Origin: Nymphaea colorata
Lineage: Eukaryota > Streptophyta > Magnoliopsida > Nymphaeales > Nymphaeaceae
DNA length: 60,000 nucleotides
NCBI RefSeq assembly: GCF_008831285.2
Contig: NC_045142.1
Location: 23,499,300 to 23,559,299, forward strand
Reading direction: 5' to 3'
Below, in pieces: positions 11,840 through 34,055 of the stretch. Position numbers and translations under genes: made by a program. Each line of letters begins with the position of its first letter. Positions within the stretch are counted from its first letter, which is position 1. The notes under the pieces are model-generated. The model saw nothing but the letters and a program-made list of their open reading frames with translations. It ran no database searches and was not told where the DNA came from.

Positions 11840-13652
11840 GCTTCGAACCTAAGTCACATGGATATTCATGTGCTACAGGTACGCGTATGAACATATTGGT
11901 ACGGACACGATAATTTTAAAAATTATGGGCACACAGATGTCCATGTGTGGGCATAGGTAGGACAATTTTCCAGCCATAACTATGTTCTATCCCACCAATC
12001 AATCACCTCTAAGCTGGACTCGTATAATGTCTTACCCTCTTCCACTGTCTCATGAAATTTGAACTCTTAGACTGATTTTGATTTGGTTTGTTACTACCAT
12101 GACCCCAGTCCCCACCCACTCCACCAAATTTAATGGGCATTTAGCTTATTTTCGTTATAAAATTTATGATTTTTAAAATAAAATTAATCTATTTTTTAAA
12201 TCTTGTGTTATATGTTAATTGTATTTAGGGATCTTTTAATATATATGATTTGAATCATATATCCAACCGATCCAATCCAAAAAAACCGGATATAGAAAAA
12301 AATTAAATATTCGATTAAGAAATCAGATCGGATTCAGATTTAATAAATGACATTCGATTGGATTTGGATTCGGATTTAGATTCAGATACATAAATATCCA
12401 ATTGAATTCGGATACGGATTCAGATCAGATTCATTTTTAAACAAATATCTCATATCTAATGCTATTAAATTTTGAAAATTTACAAAATCCGGTTCAAAAT
12501 TTGGATTTGGATATAAATATAAAAATCAGATTTGCATATGACTTTTCTTTATTCAAATTCAAATTCGAGTTCAAATCCAAGTATATAAATCTAAAAAAAA
12601 AAGATTTAATTAATGATACATAAATTCTAATCTAATCCTTTGACATTGGTGTCAAAAATTTCTTTCCTTTTTAATGAAAACACCAAGGAAAAGCAACAAA
12701 GCGACTAAAGTAACATACTTCCACATGTCCTTTTTTAGCTGATTAGTAATTTTTCAATAATGAATTCGTTAGCAGCAATGACGATGCGGCAGTTCCTATA
12801 AAAGAAAAAATTACTTTAAAAAAAATAATAGAAACAGTCTCGTAAGTTACATATTTCACATTTAAACGCTCGAATTGAAGTAAACAGAGAAAGGGAATGC
12901 AGTTTAATCACTGGATTTCGTTGAAAGTTGTCAGCGTTTTGATGTTTCAATAAGAAAGAGCGCCTTCTCTAATTTCATTAAAATTTTGTCACGTACATGG
13001 GCATCGTTCGTCTTTCGACGGGGAGAGCCACCTAAATGAAATAGACAATTCTTTTTCCAGGTTTGTTTTTGTAATTTCTGAAAATTAATAAAAAATATCA
13101 TATTTTTGTTTGAAAACTGCTAACTAAAAGCTTAAAATTAATTTTTGCTAAATTTAAAATAAAAATCTTAACATAGTGACAAAAATTAGTGTAGAAAAAT
13201 TTATGCTAACACTTTTTTTTGTCGATTAAATTATAAATATAAACAAAAAAAAATCCCAAAAAAATAGAACTCACAGAGGTTTATCCTTTCTCTCTCCTAA
13301 ATTAGAAAGTCTGCCTTTTATTTAAAAATTTATATATTTTTTTAATACTAACAAAAAAAAATTCCGCAAAAACCAGAACACACATGAAAGAACCAGAGGT
13401 ATTCATTTTTTTGCCTGTCAAAGAGGAAAGGGACAAAAAGGGCGGAAGCAGCTTTCTGTTCATGGAGGCGCCCGCAATCTCCCATCCCTCAATTGGAGCA
13501 CCTCCCACCTCTATCACACGGCAGAAGAAGCGACCCACTTGACGTAGACGGGGAGGAAGACGATACAGAAACTGGCATAAGGGGAGAGAAGGTGAAGCCG
13601 GAAAAAGCAGGGGAACGATCGATCGTCGGAAGGAAGGGAGAGGGAAGGGGCA

Positions 13653-15553
13653 ATGGCGAAGGGGGAAGAAGGGCGGCCGGGGTTGGGGGCTCCTTTGCTG
13701 CCGCAGCAGCAGAAGTCGGCTCCCGAGGGAAGAGCTTCGGCTTGGCAGACCTTCTTCAACATCGTCGTCTCCATTCTGGGCACCGGCGTCCTCGGCCTCC
13801 CCTTTGCCTTCAAAACGGCCGGCTGGCTCGTCGCGTCCCTCATCATCCTCCTCGCCGGTGTCTCCACCTTCTACAGCATGATCCTCCTGGTTCTCCCTCT
13901 CTCTTATCCCATCTCTTCCCTTCGAATTAGAAACGGTTATTCGTCCAACTCAGATTCGAATTGCAGAGTTCTGTATCGATAATGAGTTCAATTTCATGCT
14001 GAGAAAAATCAAATTGTTGGTTTTTTTCCTGAAATTTTTTAATCGATAGGGATGCAATCTCCATGAAACTCATAAATCCACTTGAGTTAATTCTCGCGGC
14101 GTGTGTAGGGATAAGATTTTACGACTTATCGAAATTAAAACTTTTAATATTTTGACTCTCATGAGAATTTGTCTCTGTAATATGTATGAACTTGTTTACA
14201 GGTAGATTCAGAGGGCGAGTGACAAGCGGTATGTTTTTATTATTTTAACGTAAATTGCGTTTCTTGGAAACTTTGATCTAGATACCATCATAGATTCATG
14301 GTAACAAGTTTTAGGAAAGCAGATAAGACTACTATTCCATTAATTTGATGGAATTTGGTAATCATGAAATCATTTTAAACCGAAGTATAGATTCTTGACT
14401 TGTTTAACGTGATTTTACAGTTGGTATCTTCAACCATCAATCAAAATCGTTGCATGGGTACTCGCCATTTTTCTATTAATGTGGTTTATATTCGTGAATA
14501 GAGTATGGTGCAAAGGCAGTTGAAAAAATTTATTCATGGCTTCCGATGCAGGTTGAATGCAGGAAGAGCCTGGAGGAGAAGGGGGTGCCAGAGATCTTCT
14601 CCTATGGCGACATTGGTGCTCTTGCTTTCGGCAGGATAGGGCGTTACGCGACGGAAATCACGATTCTCGTCTCTCAATGCGGCGGCTCGGTCGCCTACCT
14701 CGTGTTCATCGGCCAGAATCTCGCCTCCATCTTCGCCTCCTACCACTTGAGCCAGGCTTTCTTGATTTTCCTCTGTCTCACGCCGGTGGAAGTCGCCCTA
14801 TCCTTCATCCGCCCCCTCTCTGCCCTTTCCCCCTTCAGCGCCTTCGCCGACCTCTGCAACGTCCTGGCCATGGCGATCGTCGTCAAGCGGGACCTCCAGC
14901 TCCTTCCGGGCAGCTTCCCGGCGACCAAGGCAGTCACCACCTTCTCGGCGCTGCCCTTCACCTTGGGCGTAGCTGTTTTCTGCTTCGAGGGCTTGAGCAT
15001 GACGCTGCCCCTAGAGTCCTCGATGGCCGAGCCGGCGAGGTTCCCGGCGTGCCTGGCTCGGGCCTTCTCCGGCATCACTCTCGTCTATATCTTCTTCGGC
15101 TTCTTAGGCTACGCGGCCTTCGGCGACGCCACCATGGACATCGTGACTCTCAACCTGCCGGGCGGCTGGTGGTCCGCCGCCGTCAAGGTGGGGCTCTGCG
15201 TCGCCTTGGTGTTCGCCCTCCCCATCATGATGCACCCCGTCCACGAGATCATTGAGGCCAAGCTGAGGGACGCCGGCTCGAGCTCGACCTGCCGTTGGGC
15301 GGAGCCGCTGGCGAGGGGATTCGCCGTCGTGGCGATGGCGGCCGTCGCGTCGTTCGTGCCGGGGTTCGGGATGTTCGTGTCTCTGGTCGGGAGCACGGTC
15401 TGCGCGTTGCTGTCCTTCGTCTTCCCGGCGGCGCTCCACCTGAAGTTAGTCGGCGGCGCCGCCTTGAGCCCTGGGAGGAAGGCACTGGACGTCTTCATCT
15501 TGCTTTTTGGCTTGGCATTTGCTGCCTACGGCGCCGCAAGCAATGTTCATTGA
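13653..15553 (+). CDS. AVT3: AVT3-type vacuolar amino-acid transporter
   Basis: There are two exons, 13653-13889 and 14552-15553, joined in phase 0 to give 412 aa, close to the usual length of Arabidopsis AVT3A-C. It belongs to the amino acid/auxin permease family; AVT3 proteins sit on the vacuolar membrane and export neutral amino acids from the vacuole. The first membrane segment carries the conserved ILGTGVLGLPFAFKTAGW (about residues 39-57). Further hydrophobic segments follow to the end, including ITILVSQCGGSVAYLVFIGQ, TLGVAVFCFEGLSMTLPLE and FFGFLGYAAFG, making ten or so membrane spans. The start codon sits in 'gcaATGGCG' and is followed by a short polar N-terminus ending in the family's APLLP motif. 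Codons are strongly G/C-ending, in sharp contrast with the other genes in the window. The donor CTG/gttctc is weak, but the acceptor gatgcag and the restored V-E-C-R-K junction support it. Confidence 0.92.
13890..14551 (+). other. Intron of the AVT3-like gene
   Basis: This AT-rich intron of 662 bases lies inside a very GC-rich coding sequence. The donor is weak (GTTCTC) and the acceptor is TTCCGATGCAG. Nothing else is visible in it. Confidence 0.8.
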
Positions 15554-15641
15554 ACTCAATTTTTGAACCGAATTGCTTTTTTTCCACCAAATAATATGTC
15601 ATGTCCCCTGATGTGTCAAAAAATTTATGGATTGTCTAACT

Positions 15642-15779
15642 AAAGATCTTACTTGTCATCTATAATTTACACTTAAAATACTCATTTCACTTTTTATATT
15701 AAGAAAATATAAAGATCTTACTTGACATCTAAAATTTAGACTCAAAATCCTCATTTTATCTTTTTTTTTTATATTGAAA
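15642..15779. repeat. Imperfect 69-bp tandem duplication
   Basis: 'aaagatcttacttg.catct' begins at 15642 and again at 15711. The rest of each unit also aligns ('aatttacacttaaaatactc' against 'aatttagactcaaaatcctc'). It lies about 90 bases past the AVT3-like stop codon, so it may be within the 3' UTR. Confidence 0.8.
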
Positions 15780-16920
15780 AAAAGACTTACATCCAACGAT
15801 TTGGATGTGAGATATATATTTGTCTCTTTCTTTGATGTGTTCTGTGCCTATTTGTTTTCATTTGTAGTGATTGTGACCGCCCAACTTCAGCGCTTATCTC
15901 TTGCGGTAACATAAGTATTCTTAAATAGTAATTTAATTAAGTTTTTTTTTTTTGCTGCAGAGTAGTAATACAATCTTTTCCGACGCCCTTAAAAACAAAT
16001 AAACATATTGTTCGTGTCATTATTGAAGAGTAAAGTGATAAACCTTTTTTAATTTAATAATTGCATGTAAAAAAAATAATATTGTGATATTTTTTTATTA
16101 GACGTAAAAGCCTTGGATCGATTTGTAACCAGTTTCAGGATTCAAAAGTCGACCGTATAACTCTACAATTCGGGTTTATTTGTAACAATTAATTTTTTTT
16201 AAATGATTTTCAATTTCATGTGTTTTTTATATACCTTTTTAAGAACACAGTGGGGAGTTATCCTGAAAACGATGATGCTCATTCTCTCGCTTTCTCATCC
16301 TCTCACTTTTCAAGACTCTTTTGAGTATACTTTTCAATTAAAATATCATACATAAAAATATCAAAACACATGAGAATTAAAATAATGAATTGATTTTCAC
16401 CGGTCCATAAGTCCAATTAACTAGGCAACTTCTCTCTCTCTTTCTTTTTTTTTTACTCATTTTATTCTCTCTTTCGCTCATTTCTCTCTTCTTTTTTTCT
16501 TCCTCTCTTTGACTCATTTTTTTTGTGGCGCATTTGGAAGGAATGCAAGGTCTTCAAGGATACCTTCTCAATTTTCATCGCAGGATTCTATGGCTCGTTT
16601 TGTACAGGAAAATATCCATTTTGTTATTCGACTATGGTGTTGTGCTCGGTCTTGCGATTTGGTGACTATGTCGCTCCTTTTATCCATTCCCTCCCTACTT
16701 CTCTTATTTCGTTTTGTTGTGTAGTTATCTTGTATTTTTTGTCTTTTTATTTCAGTTTTGCTCTTGTATTTAAAGGATTTTTTATCCCTAAATTTTGTTC
16801 ACAAACATTCTCTCTCTTTATATATATAATTCATGTTAAATTTTTTTATTAAAATAGTTAAATCTATGGAACATAAAAATGATCAAGTTCGAGTGCTACT
16901 CGTTTAATTTAGCGTAACAT

Positions 16921-16924
16921 ATAC

Positions 16925-16986
<62 letters not shown>
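16921..16986. repeat. TA microsatellite
   Basis: A TA dinucleotide array of about 60 bases, preceded by two 'atacat' variants. Confidence 0.95.
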
Positions 16987-16992
<6 letters not shown>

Positions 16993-17242
16993 CAAACAGA
17001 TGTTAGAATTCACAAAATTACCAGCATACCACTGACGATTAACGGACAAAAAAGTCGTGAGCTCAACTGGGTTCCTGTAACTCATGCATGCCCCTAGATC
17101 GTGAAAGGGTTTCACTTTTGCCATTTCGTGAGATCTGGATCCCGACCGGGTCTGGAACCGAAAACGACCGTGTTGGTCTCGTAATATTCGGGGGCATCGG
17201 CGTCTTTTTAGCAAGCCAAGAAACAAAAGCCGTCTCGACGCT

Positions 17243-17308
17243 TATAAGAGGTTCGCAGGAGAGCTAGGGTTTGGTTTCTTTCATTTCGGGGGAGGAGGAA
17301 AACCCTAG
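17243..17308 (+). promoter_or_regulatory. RPL29 core promoter: TATA-like box and two telo-box motifs
   Basis: A TATAAG element is at 17243-17248. It is followed by CTAGGGTTT (17264-17272) and AAACCCTAG (17300-17308), the telo-box in both orientations. Telo-boxes close to the transcription start are a known feature of plant ribosomal-protein and translation-factor promoters, which fits the gene downstream. Confidence 0.65.
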
Positions 17309-17334
17309 CAGGGAGAGATCGTGGTTTTAATCAG

Positions 17335-17509
17335 GTAAGAGATTTTCACCCTGATTTGTCATTTCTACGGGAACATAGCACATTGAGTCTTATCTTCTCG
17401 ATTTGGATTAATTGTGTTTCAACATTCTTTTTCATATGCCCGAAATCCTTCGTTGTTGAATCTTGATTTATTCCTTGTTGGTTCGTTTCTCTACTTGTTA
17501 TTCTGATAG
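17335..17509 (+). other. 5' UTR intron of RPL29
   Basis: A strong donor 'tcag/gtaaga' at 17335 and an acceptor 'ctgatag' ending at 17509 flank a T-rich 175-base segment. Splicing joins the GA-rich leader to 'ggagaggg', just ahead of the ATG at 17518. Leader introns of this kind are common in plant ribosomal-protein genes. Confidence 0.75.
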
Positions 17510-17517
17510 GGAGAGGG

Positions 17518-17906
17518 ATGGCGAAGTCGAAGAATCACACGGCTCACAACCAATCGTATAAGGCCCACAAGAACGGGATTAAGAAGCCCAGGAGGCACAG
17601 GAACACCTCCACCAAAGGGGTAAATTCTCTCTACCTCTCTGGAGATTATTCCTTTATATTTTTTTTCCCTTTTGTATTCTGCGAATCTTTTGGGCCTCAT
17701 GATTAGTAATTGGAGATGGGTGTTATTAAAATAGCTGAGTTTTTAGGTTTTCGGAAAGATTGACTCGAGCTGCATCACTGATTCTGCTTTTTATTGTTGT
17801 GTTTTCCTTTTCTGGGGTGAAGATGGATCCCAAGTTTTTGAGAAACCAGAGGTATGCCAGAAAGCACAACAAGCAGGGAGGTGGATCTTCCATGGAGGAA
17901 GAGTAG
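17518..17906 (+). CDS. RPL29: 60S ribosomal protein eL29
   Basis: Two coding exons, 17518-17619 and 17823-17906, are joined in phase 0. The product is 61 aa, the same length as Arabidopsis RPL29. It is a small, very basic protein of the large ribosomal subunit. The protein starts [20 protein letters not shown], followed by the family's [18 protein letters not shown] and [11 protein letters not shown] blocks; only the C-terminal GGGSSMEEE tail is variable. The donor is AAAGGG/gtaaat and the acceptor gtgaag. The start is fixed by family identity. It is complete and looks functional. Confidence 0.97.
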
Positions 17907-20766
17907 AATTTGATCCGTAAGTTGCTGGGGTCTGTGCCCTTGTTTATTTCCCCTTAGGTGAAATTTAGATGGGTTAATTTGAAGTTCTGATGCCGAATGT
18001 ATGAAGCTAGCTGGCACTTTCGTATTTTCTGGTAGTTTTCTTATTAGATATTGGAAATCTATTTTGACAACCATTTGATCCCCTCTCTCTCTCTGTCTCT
18101 CTCTCTTGCTTGTGTCGCGAGGTTCTAATAGAGTTCTAAACTTCTAATTATACGTTAATACTTAATAGTATATGAATAGTTGAAGACCTCTTTATAGTAA
18201 AAAAAGGGAGAGTGAAATTCCCCCTAACAATGTTAGCATGATAGACGCTTCAGTTTTTCTGATTGTTATATGCGGTTATGCTGAGACAAAATCTAGTGAG
18301 AAGTATTTAAATTGTTCTACGCCGTTTATATTATTGGACTCAAGTGTGAGCTGTAGATTTGACAACTCATCAAAGCTAAAGAACAATGAATATCATTTTG
18401 TCTGAATAAGCCCCATGGTCCACTTTTCTGGTGACATGACGCCTTTAAAGCTTTAAAGGTGAAAGAAATGGGTGGTAGCATTTAGGCTGGATGGGTGCAC
18501 ATAGCGGTTCGATTGCTTCCTGTTATGTACACCCTTATTGTCGGCACCCATGTTTTTCTTCAAAAATGGCTCCGGTTTATTTGCATTCTTCACCTGCTGC
18601 TCTCGTGCACAAGTCGTACTGTGAGCTACCTCTTTTATGCCAAGGTTGTCGCTCTGTCCGCACGGTTTAAAGCTTTTTCCAAATCGAATGACAAGTGTGA
18701 TCCATTATAGATCATATTGTTATGAACTTAAGTCAATTTATTAGATCACTATGGAACGTCTAGTACTCACGAATGCTGATGTGACTCATAAGTATGCTAG
18801 ACTTTTGTGTCACATGGTTGTGAAATATTACAAGATTATGATATAGGTGTATGCAGTTGACAATTGAGATGGCAAGCGATAGATAGCTGCACGAGTGCAT
18901 CGTATTGTGATGTTGCTGATCTAGACCAAGTTTTTTTTATTCAACCGATTGAATGGAACTAGATTATAAGAGCTAGACTATCACATTTGTGACTTTTGAT
19001 CTGGCTGCAAGTTGAGAGAATGAGTCGAAGCTGATTTTGGAGAAGGAAAAGGAGAATTGAGTCCCCAAAATCATGTTCGACACACAATCTTATACAATCT
19101 CTCAATATTCAGTGAATGTGGCCCCTTATTGTCCTGATGTATTGGAATCTTAAGGGTGCTAAATTGCTGCATGAAGACGTAAGTACATATTGGCTTGGAA
19201 TCTTAAGGGTGCTAAATTGGGCTTGTCAAATTTGAGCTCAGGTGGTTTCATGTTTGCACGCCTACGTGCATTTCACACCTTGATCTATCTGGAAGAGAAT
19301 GATGCGGGCGAAGGATTTGTTTTTATTAGATCTTTCAAGATGAGCCTTAACATTTTTTGTTTTTTTAACGTGAAAGTTTTTATTTGTCTCAACTGTTTTT
19401 CCTACTGTAACAGATTTTAACTAGAACTAAGGGGTATGGGGTAAGACTGTTCAAATCCGATAGCCGCGAAACGCATATCAGGAAGGACAGAAACGTAAGT
19501 CCATATCGACTGGTGGTCTCCAAATGGGCTATGTAAACATTTAAAACGCGATCCAAAGGAAATACGAGCAAATTGAAGTTTTTCGAGATTAAGCTGATTA
19601 ACTGATGCATTAAAACATGTTTATTTTAATGAAAAATTTGAAGGGGTATGTAAAACTTGGGGCGTCATATTTTACAAGAAGGTTATGGAACTCCTTTCTT
19701 GATGGGTAAAAGGGGCACAGACTGGGGCGTTGATGCATGGCAGCAGGGAGTGGGACGGGTATAAAGAGAGCTAGGTTAAAACGTCGAACAAGCACTTATG
19801 ACGACGTGAGACAACCCATCGATACATAAAAGTTGTGTTCTATGTCCCCCACTGCCTTTCATCCCAAAGCAAAGTTGAAAGTAAGGTTGATGAGGAAGAA
19901 GCTGCTCTTTTACAACCAATTGTTTCAGATTGCTGAAAACTCAATGCCTTTAAAACGTCATCACAGCCCGTTTGTCAGGGTAAGATTCTCGTGGATCTTA
20001 TTTACGGGTGCTACTCTATGAAAGAAACCGAGCAAATTGAACTAGCACCGGCATCCTTACCAAAGAGAGGATTTTGCAAGAGAGATGTGTAAAAAGGTTT
20101 CAATTTCAGGAGCATATGCCCTTCTTTCCTCCACCATGCCCATGTTGTCCAATAGAATGGGTACAGAAATATCACCTGAACACAGACTCATATCTGCTGA
20201 TAAACAAATTTAACGTTAATTTTTCCTTTTTTTTTATGAATCTTCTAATACAAAAAATAAGTTCAAAACGGGTGGTACAGGCTGATTATCGCCCATGAAT
20301 ATCGGACGAAACACCAAATCAGTGGGGCTTTGGCATGAACACCAAGTCAACAGGGGATGGAGTGGAGGCCTATAATGTCCTCGATGAAAAAGCCCTGCAA
20401 GTTATTGCTGCTTCAATGGAACAAGGTGACATGCCCCTATGACAAAAACCTCAGAAATCTAGATGAGTTCCTGTGATTCATTAAATATGAGCGTAATCAA
20501 CAATCTTACATCCGAACGGAAAACCAAGGCTCAGAATAAATATGATTAGCACAAAAATTCAGAATCCTCATTGTCTCCTCAACCAAAAACGACCTAAAAG
20601 GAACCTGGATTTGGTCATCTCACCGCCCGTGAAAATTCTCCTGCAAAAACAAGGGATACAGACCGATGGAGTGGCAGTACGGCTCCATGGGCGGCTCACT
20701 CCAAGCTTCAACCGACCTTCCACAGAAGGTTCATTAGACCTACAAAAAGGATTCTCGGTCTCCGAC
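17907..20766. other. Intergenic region between RPL29 and the dihydrolipoyl dehydrogenase gene (convergent)
   Basis: Both flanking genes end toward this interval, so it holds two 3' UTRs. A direct repeat of about 25 bases ('ttggaatcttaagggtgct' at 19142 and again at 19195) is present. No further gene is recognisable; open frames of 60-99 codons do not resemble a known family. Confidence 0.6.
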
Positions 20767-31506
<10,740 letters not shown>

Positions 31507-34055
31507 TTTTCCGTCGTCGCAGCCGGAGGAAGCAGGCGGAGAGAGAGTCGACGCAGGAGAAGCAGAGGGAGGGAGGCAGCGAGAGTGGGTGTGTGGAGAG
31601 GGAGCGATGTAGGAGAGAGAAAGAGGCATTTAAAGGCTGAGGAAGGGAGGGAAGGGGCACTGGGATGCTCGGAGTAAAGGACTTTGTTTCTTGAGGAAAT
31701 TACTTTATGCCACTCCCTTGCTACTTGGATAAAAATTTCTAAATTTCCCAAAAACTCTTCAAACACAAACAATTAGACGGCGACTCCAATGAAATGACAT
31801 GGAAAAATCTTGTCATATGGAATGATCTTCATAGTTCAAAACACAAATTAGCTTGCAAACAGCCTTATTTGAAATCAACTAACCAGATTTAAATCTTATT
31901 CATTGATGCTTTCTCACATAATCATATACGTATTGTTTCTCGTGAATCAGAGTATCCATAAGTTAATTTCTGCAAGTAAAGTGCAGCAACTTGAGTATTT
32001 AGGGATCATTTGCATGTATTTATCTTAAAAAATGGAATAGATTCGAAATACTTAAACAGTGTTTTTCGAATTTATCCGTACTTTTAAGTAGATATACGAA
32101 ACAATAACATCAAACGGCCCCTCAATCTACCAAATCCGAATTTGCCTCCTCTTGGATCATACTAAATAAACAAGAATCAAGTACAACTCTTCTTGTCAAA
32201 TAGCTTTGTATTCGGCTTCGCTTTCATTATGATTCGAGTCACAAGCAATGGATTCGTATCAAATTAATCATATAAAATCACATCTATATATTCCAAGTTG
32301 GTTACATACTCATGAACTCCAAATGAACCCCAAATATTTACATTTTGATCTGACCAATAATACTTAGGATAAAGATTATCCATATGAACCTGATTCGGGT
32401 TTAAATTTTGTTAATATACCATCAATCGCTACGTATAATTACTTTGATCATCTTCAAAATTGAATGTTGATGGTAGTTTCGTAGATTAATGGCGAAAGAG
32501 GGTCAGAGAGAAAGGGTTGGAGAGATCGGTTAAGAAGTTGGTACATAAGGCATCGACAGCTCCGCCCGTGGGGAAGGACTGCGGAGACATCGAAGTTCGG
32601 ATAACCTGCTCTACTTGCCCCCTTGAAAGACACGAAGCACCCTCACACGTACTCGAATTCACGGAAATGTCCTCTTCTCCCTCTCGGACGGACTGTAGGA
32701 TGTTAACATGGAAGAAGAGATTGAGTCCGGACCAGAAACAAAGCTGTCTCGAGTTCGGATCCGAATTATGGGATAATTTGGATCTGTGGCTTAGGGTGGC
32801 CATAAGACCGAGAAATTGGATTTGGATGTTGGATATGGTACTGGCAAAACTTGGTTAAAACTAGGGCGGGACATGGGACTTTCTACACCAAAAATATTCC
32901 TTTAAATGAAGCTATTCATGCTTGGATGGCGCTCATGATCAGATCAGCCTCATGAAAACCTTAAGGAGGTTCTACTACCCTGTGGAAGCAAATTCATTAA
33001 ACACTCAATGCACTGTTTCTTGCCAAACGACCCCTTTATTTGAGTGATTTTAGGATGAAACGAACACATGACATTAAGAAGATGTTTGATAAGAAGAACA
33101 CTAACATTCTATGTTCCTAAAAGATGTTTGATAAGAAGAACACTAACATTCTATGTTCCTAAATACATGTTTCCAAAACACCAACCACGCTACTATGTTA
33201 CAAAACATTGTGTGATTATATCTAGCATTTGATTGCTAGATCTAGAAATAACATTCACGGCGTTCAGTCTATGATTCATAAAATGAGTAGATAGTGTTCT
33301 CCAAATATATGCTCTAAAATTGCCTGAATGACTGAATTTTATGAGCATCGAAGTTGGCACAACCAAGGCATTCTTCTCTTCATTTCATGATATTTTGCGT
33401 TTTTTTAAAGGTATTCTGTTTTTCACAAAAAAGACGATGTCTTTGGTGTTCTCATGTTCCCTTCCTTCTTTAGGAGGATCATTTTTCCTTCTTTTTAAGT
33501 TCAATATAACGGCTCAGCAGATTGAATCCTCTAAAGGAGTTAAATCTACCTACAATTCTTTCGTTCTCACAAAAGAGTAATAAAATCGGAAGGACAAGTT
33601 CGACAGCTTCAAACCACTGTACTAATTGGAACGACATGTTTGAGTTTGACAGCTTCAAACCACTCTACAGACTGTCAGATTAGTTCGAATAGAATAAGTG
33701 TGGGAAGGAATGCCAATGAAAGGGACTGGGATCAGTTAAGTGTATAAAAGTTTGGTTAGAGAATAAGCTTAGGATGATATTCCACATTCAGCCCTTAAGC
33801 ATGTTCCCTAGTTCTGATTCAGATGGTCATGAATTATCTACTTCACCTGAAAAAAGCAACTAAAATTGGAGACAGGGAAACAAAAATGAGAAATGACATT
33901 GAGAAAAGCTCTAATAAACTCCATGGACAAGAAGATGACGCAACAAGCCGACTCCCAATTCCTCCCACGAAATTGGGATTACTTATTCAGTCCTCTCCCT
34001 CTCTATACAGCACAAATTGTACATTACAAGCTCTCTCTCTCTCTCTCTCATATTG
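31507..34055. other. Intergenic region between the dehydrogenase gene and USP gene 1
   Basis: The first 150 bases are the GA-rich dehydrogenase leader. The rest holds an exact 42-bp tandem duplication (33079-33162), a short direct repeat 'gacagcttcaaaccact' near 33611 and 33648, and the USP1 3' UTR side. A more complex pocket at about 32490-32860 has overlapping open frames of 105 and 113 codons on opposite strands that I cannot identify. Confidence 0.6.
33079..33162. repeat. Exact 42-bp tandem duplication
   Basis: A 42-base unit starting 'aagatgtttgataagaagaa' at 33079 is repeated at 33121 without any change, which implies a recent duplication. Confidence 0.95.

Larger units (their letters stand above)
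6179..13652. other. Repeat-rich intergenic region upstream of the PPR and AVT3 genes
   Basis: This 7.5-kb region separates the divergent PPR and transporter genes. It contains three copies of an AT-rich dispersed element (6712-6873, 7343-7500, 11661-11839), a SINE-like copy near 7100-7185, TA/TG and TA/GA microsatellites, a GA-rich minisatellite at 10258-10385 bordered by CCCGGGCC-rich repeats, one fragment of a CGAG-rich family (11517-11645), and degenerate stretches rich in GGATTTGGATT-like words (about 8400-8860 and 12250-12600). A segment around 6600-6690 has repeated 'accggtgtatcggta'-type words. No protein-coding gene is recognisable; the larger open frames over the minisatellite are low-complexity Pro/Ser/Arg artefacts. 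Confidence 0.7.
15554..17242. other. Intergenic region between AVT3-like gene and RPL29
   Basis: It holds the transporter 3' UTR (end not placed), a 69-bp tandem duplication at 15642-15779, CT-rich stretches around 16430-16510, a TA microsatellite at 16921-16986 and, at its right end, the RPL29 promoter. Open frames at 16509-16852 are short and match nothing I recognise. Confidence 0.6.

Noticed and set aside
15104-15498. Minus-strand and alternative-frame open frames of 78-129 codons, and the 232-codon plus frame from 14557
   Set aside because: They are shadows of the GC-rich AVT3-like exon 2, whose true frame encodes the conserved transporter.
31507-31629. A longer dehydrogenase N-terminus starting at the upstream in-frame ATG near 31629
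   Set aside because: The added residues lie over a GA-rich leader and are not conserved, whereas MQALMS at 31506 matches the Arabidopsis start.
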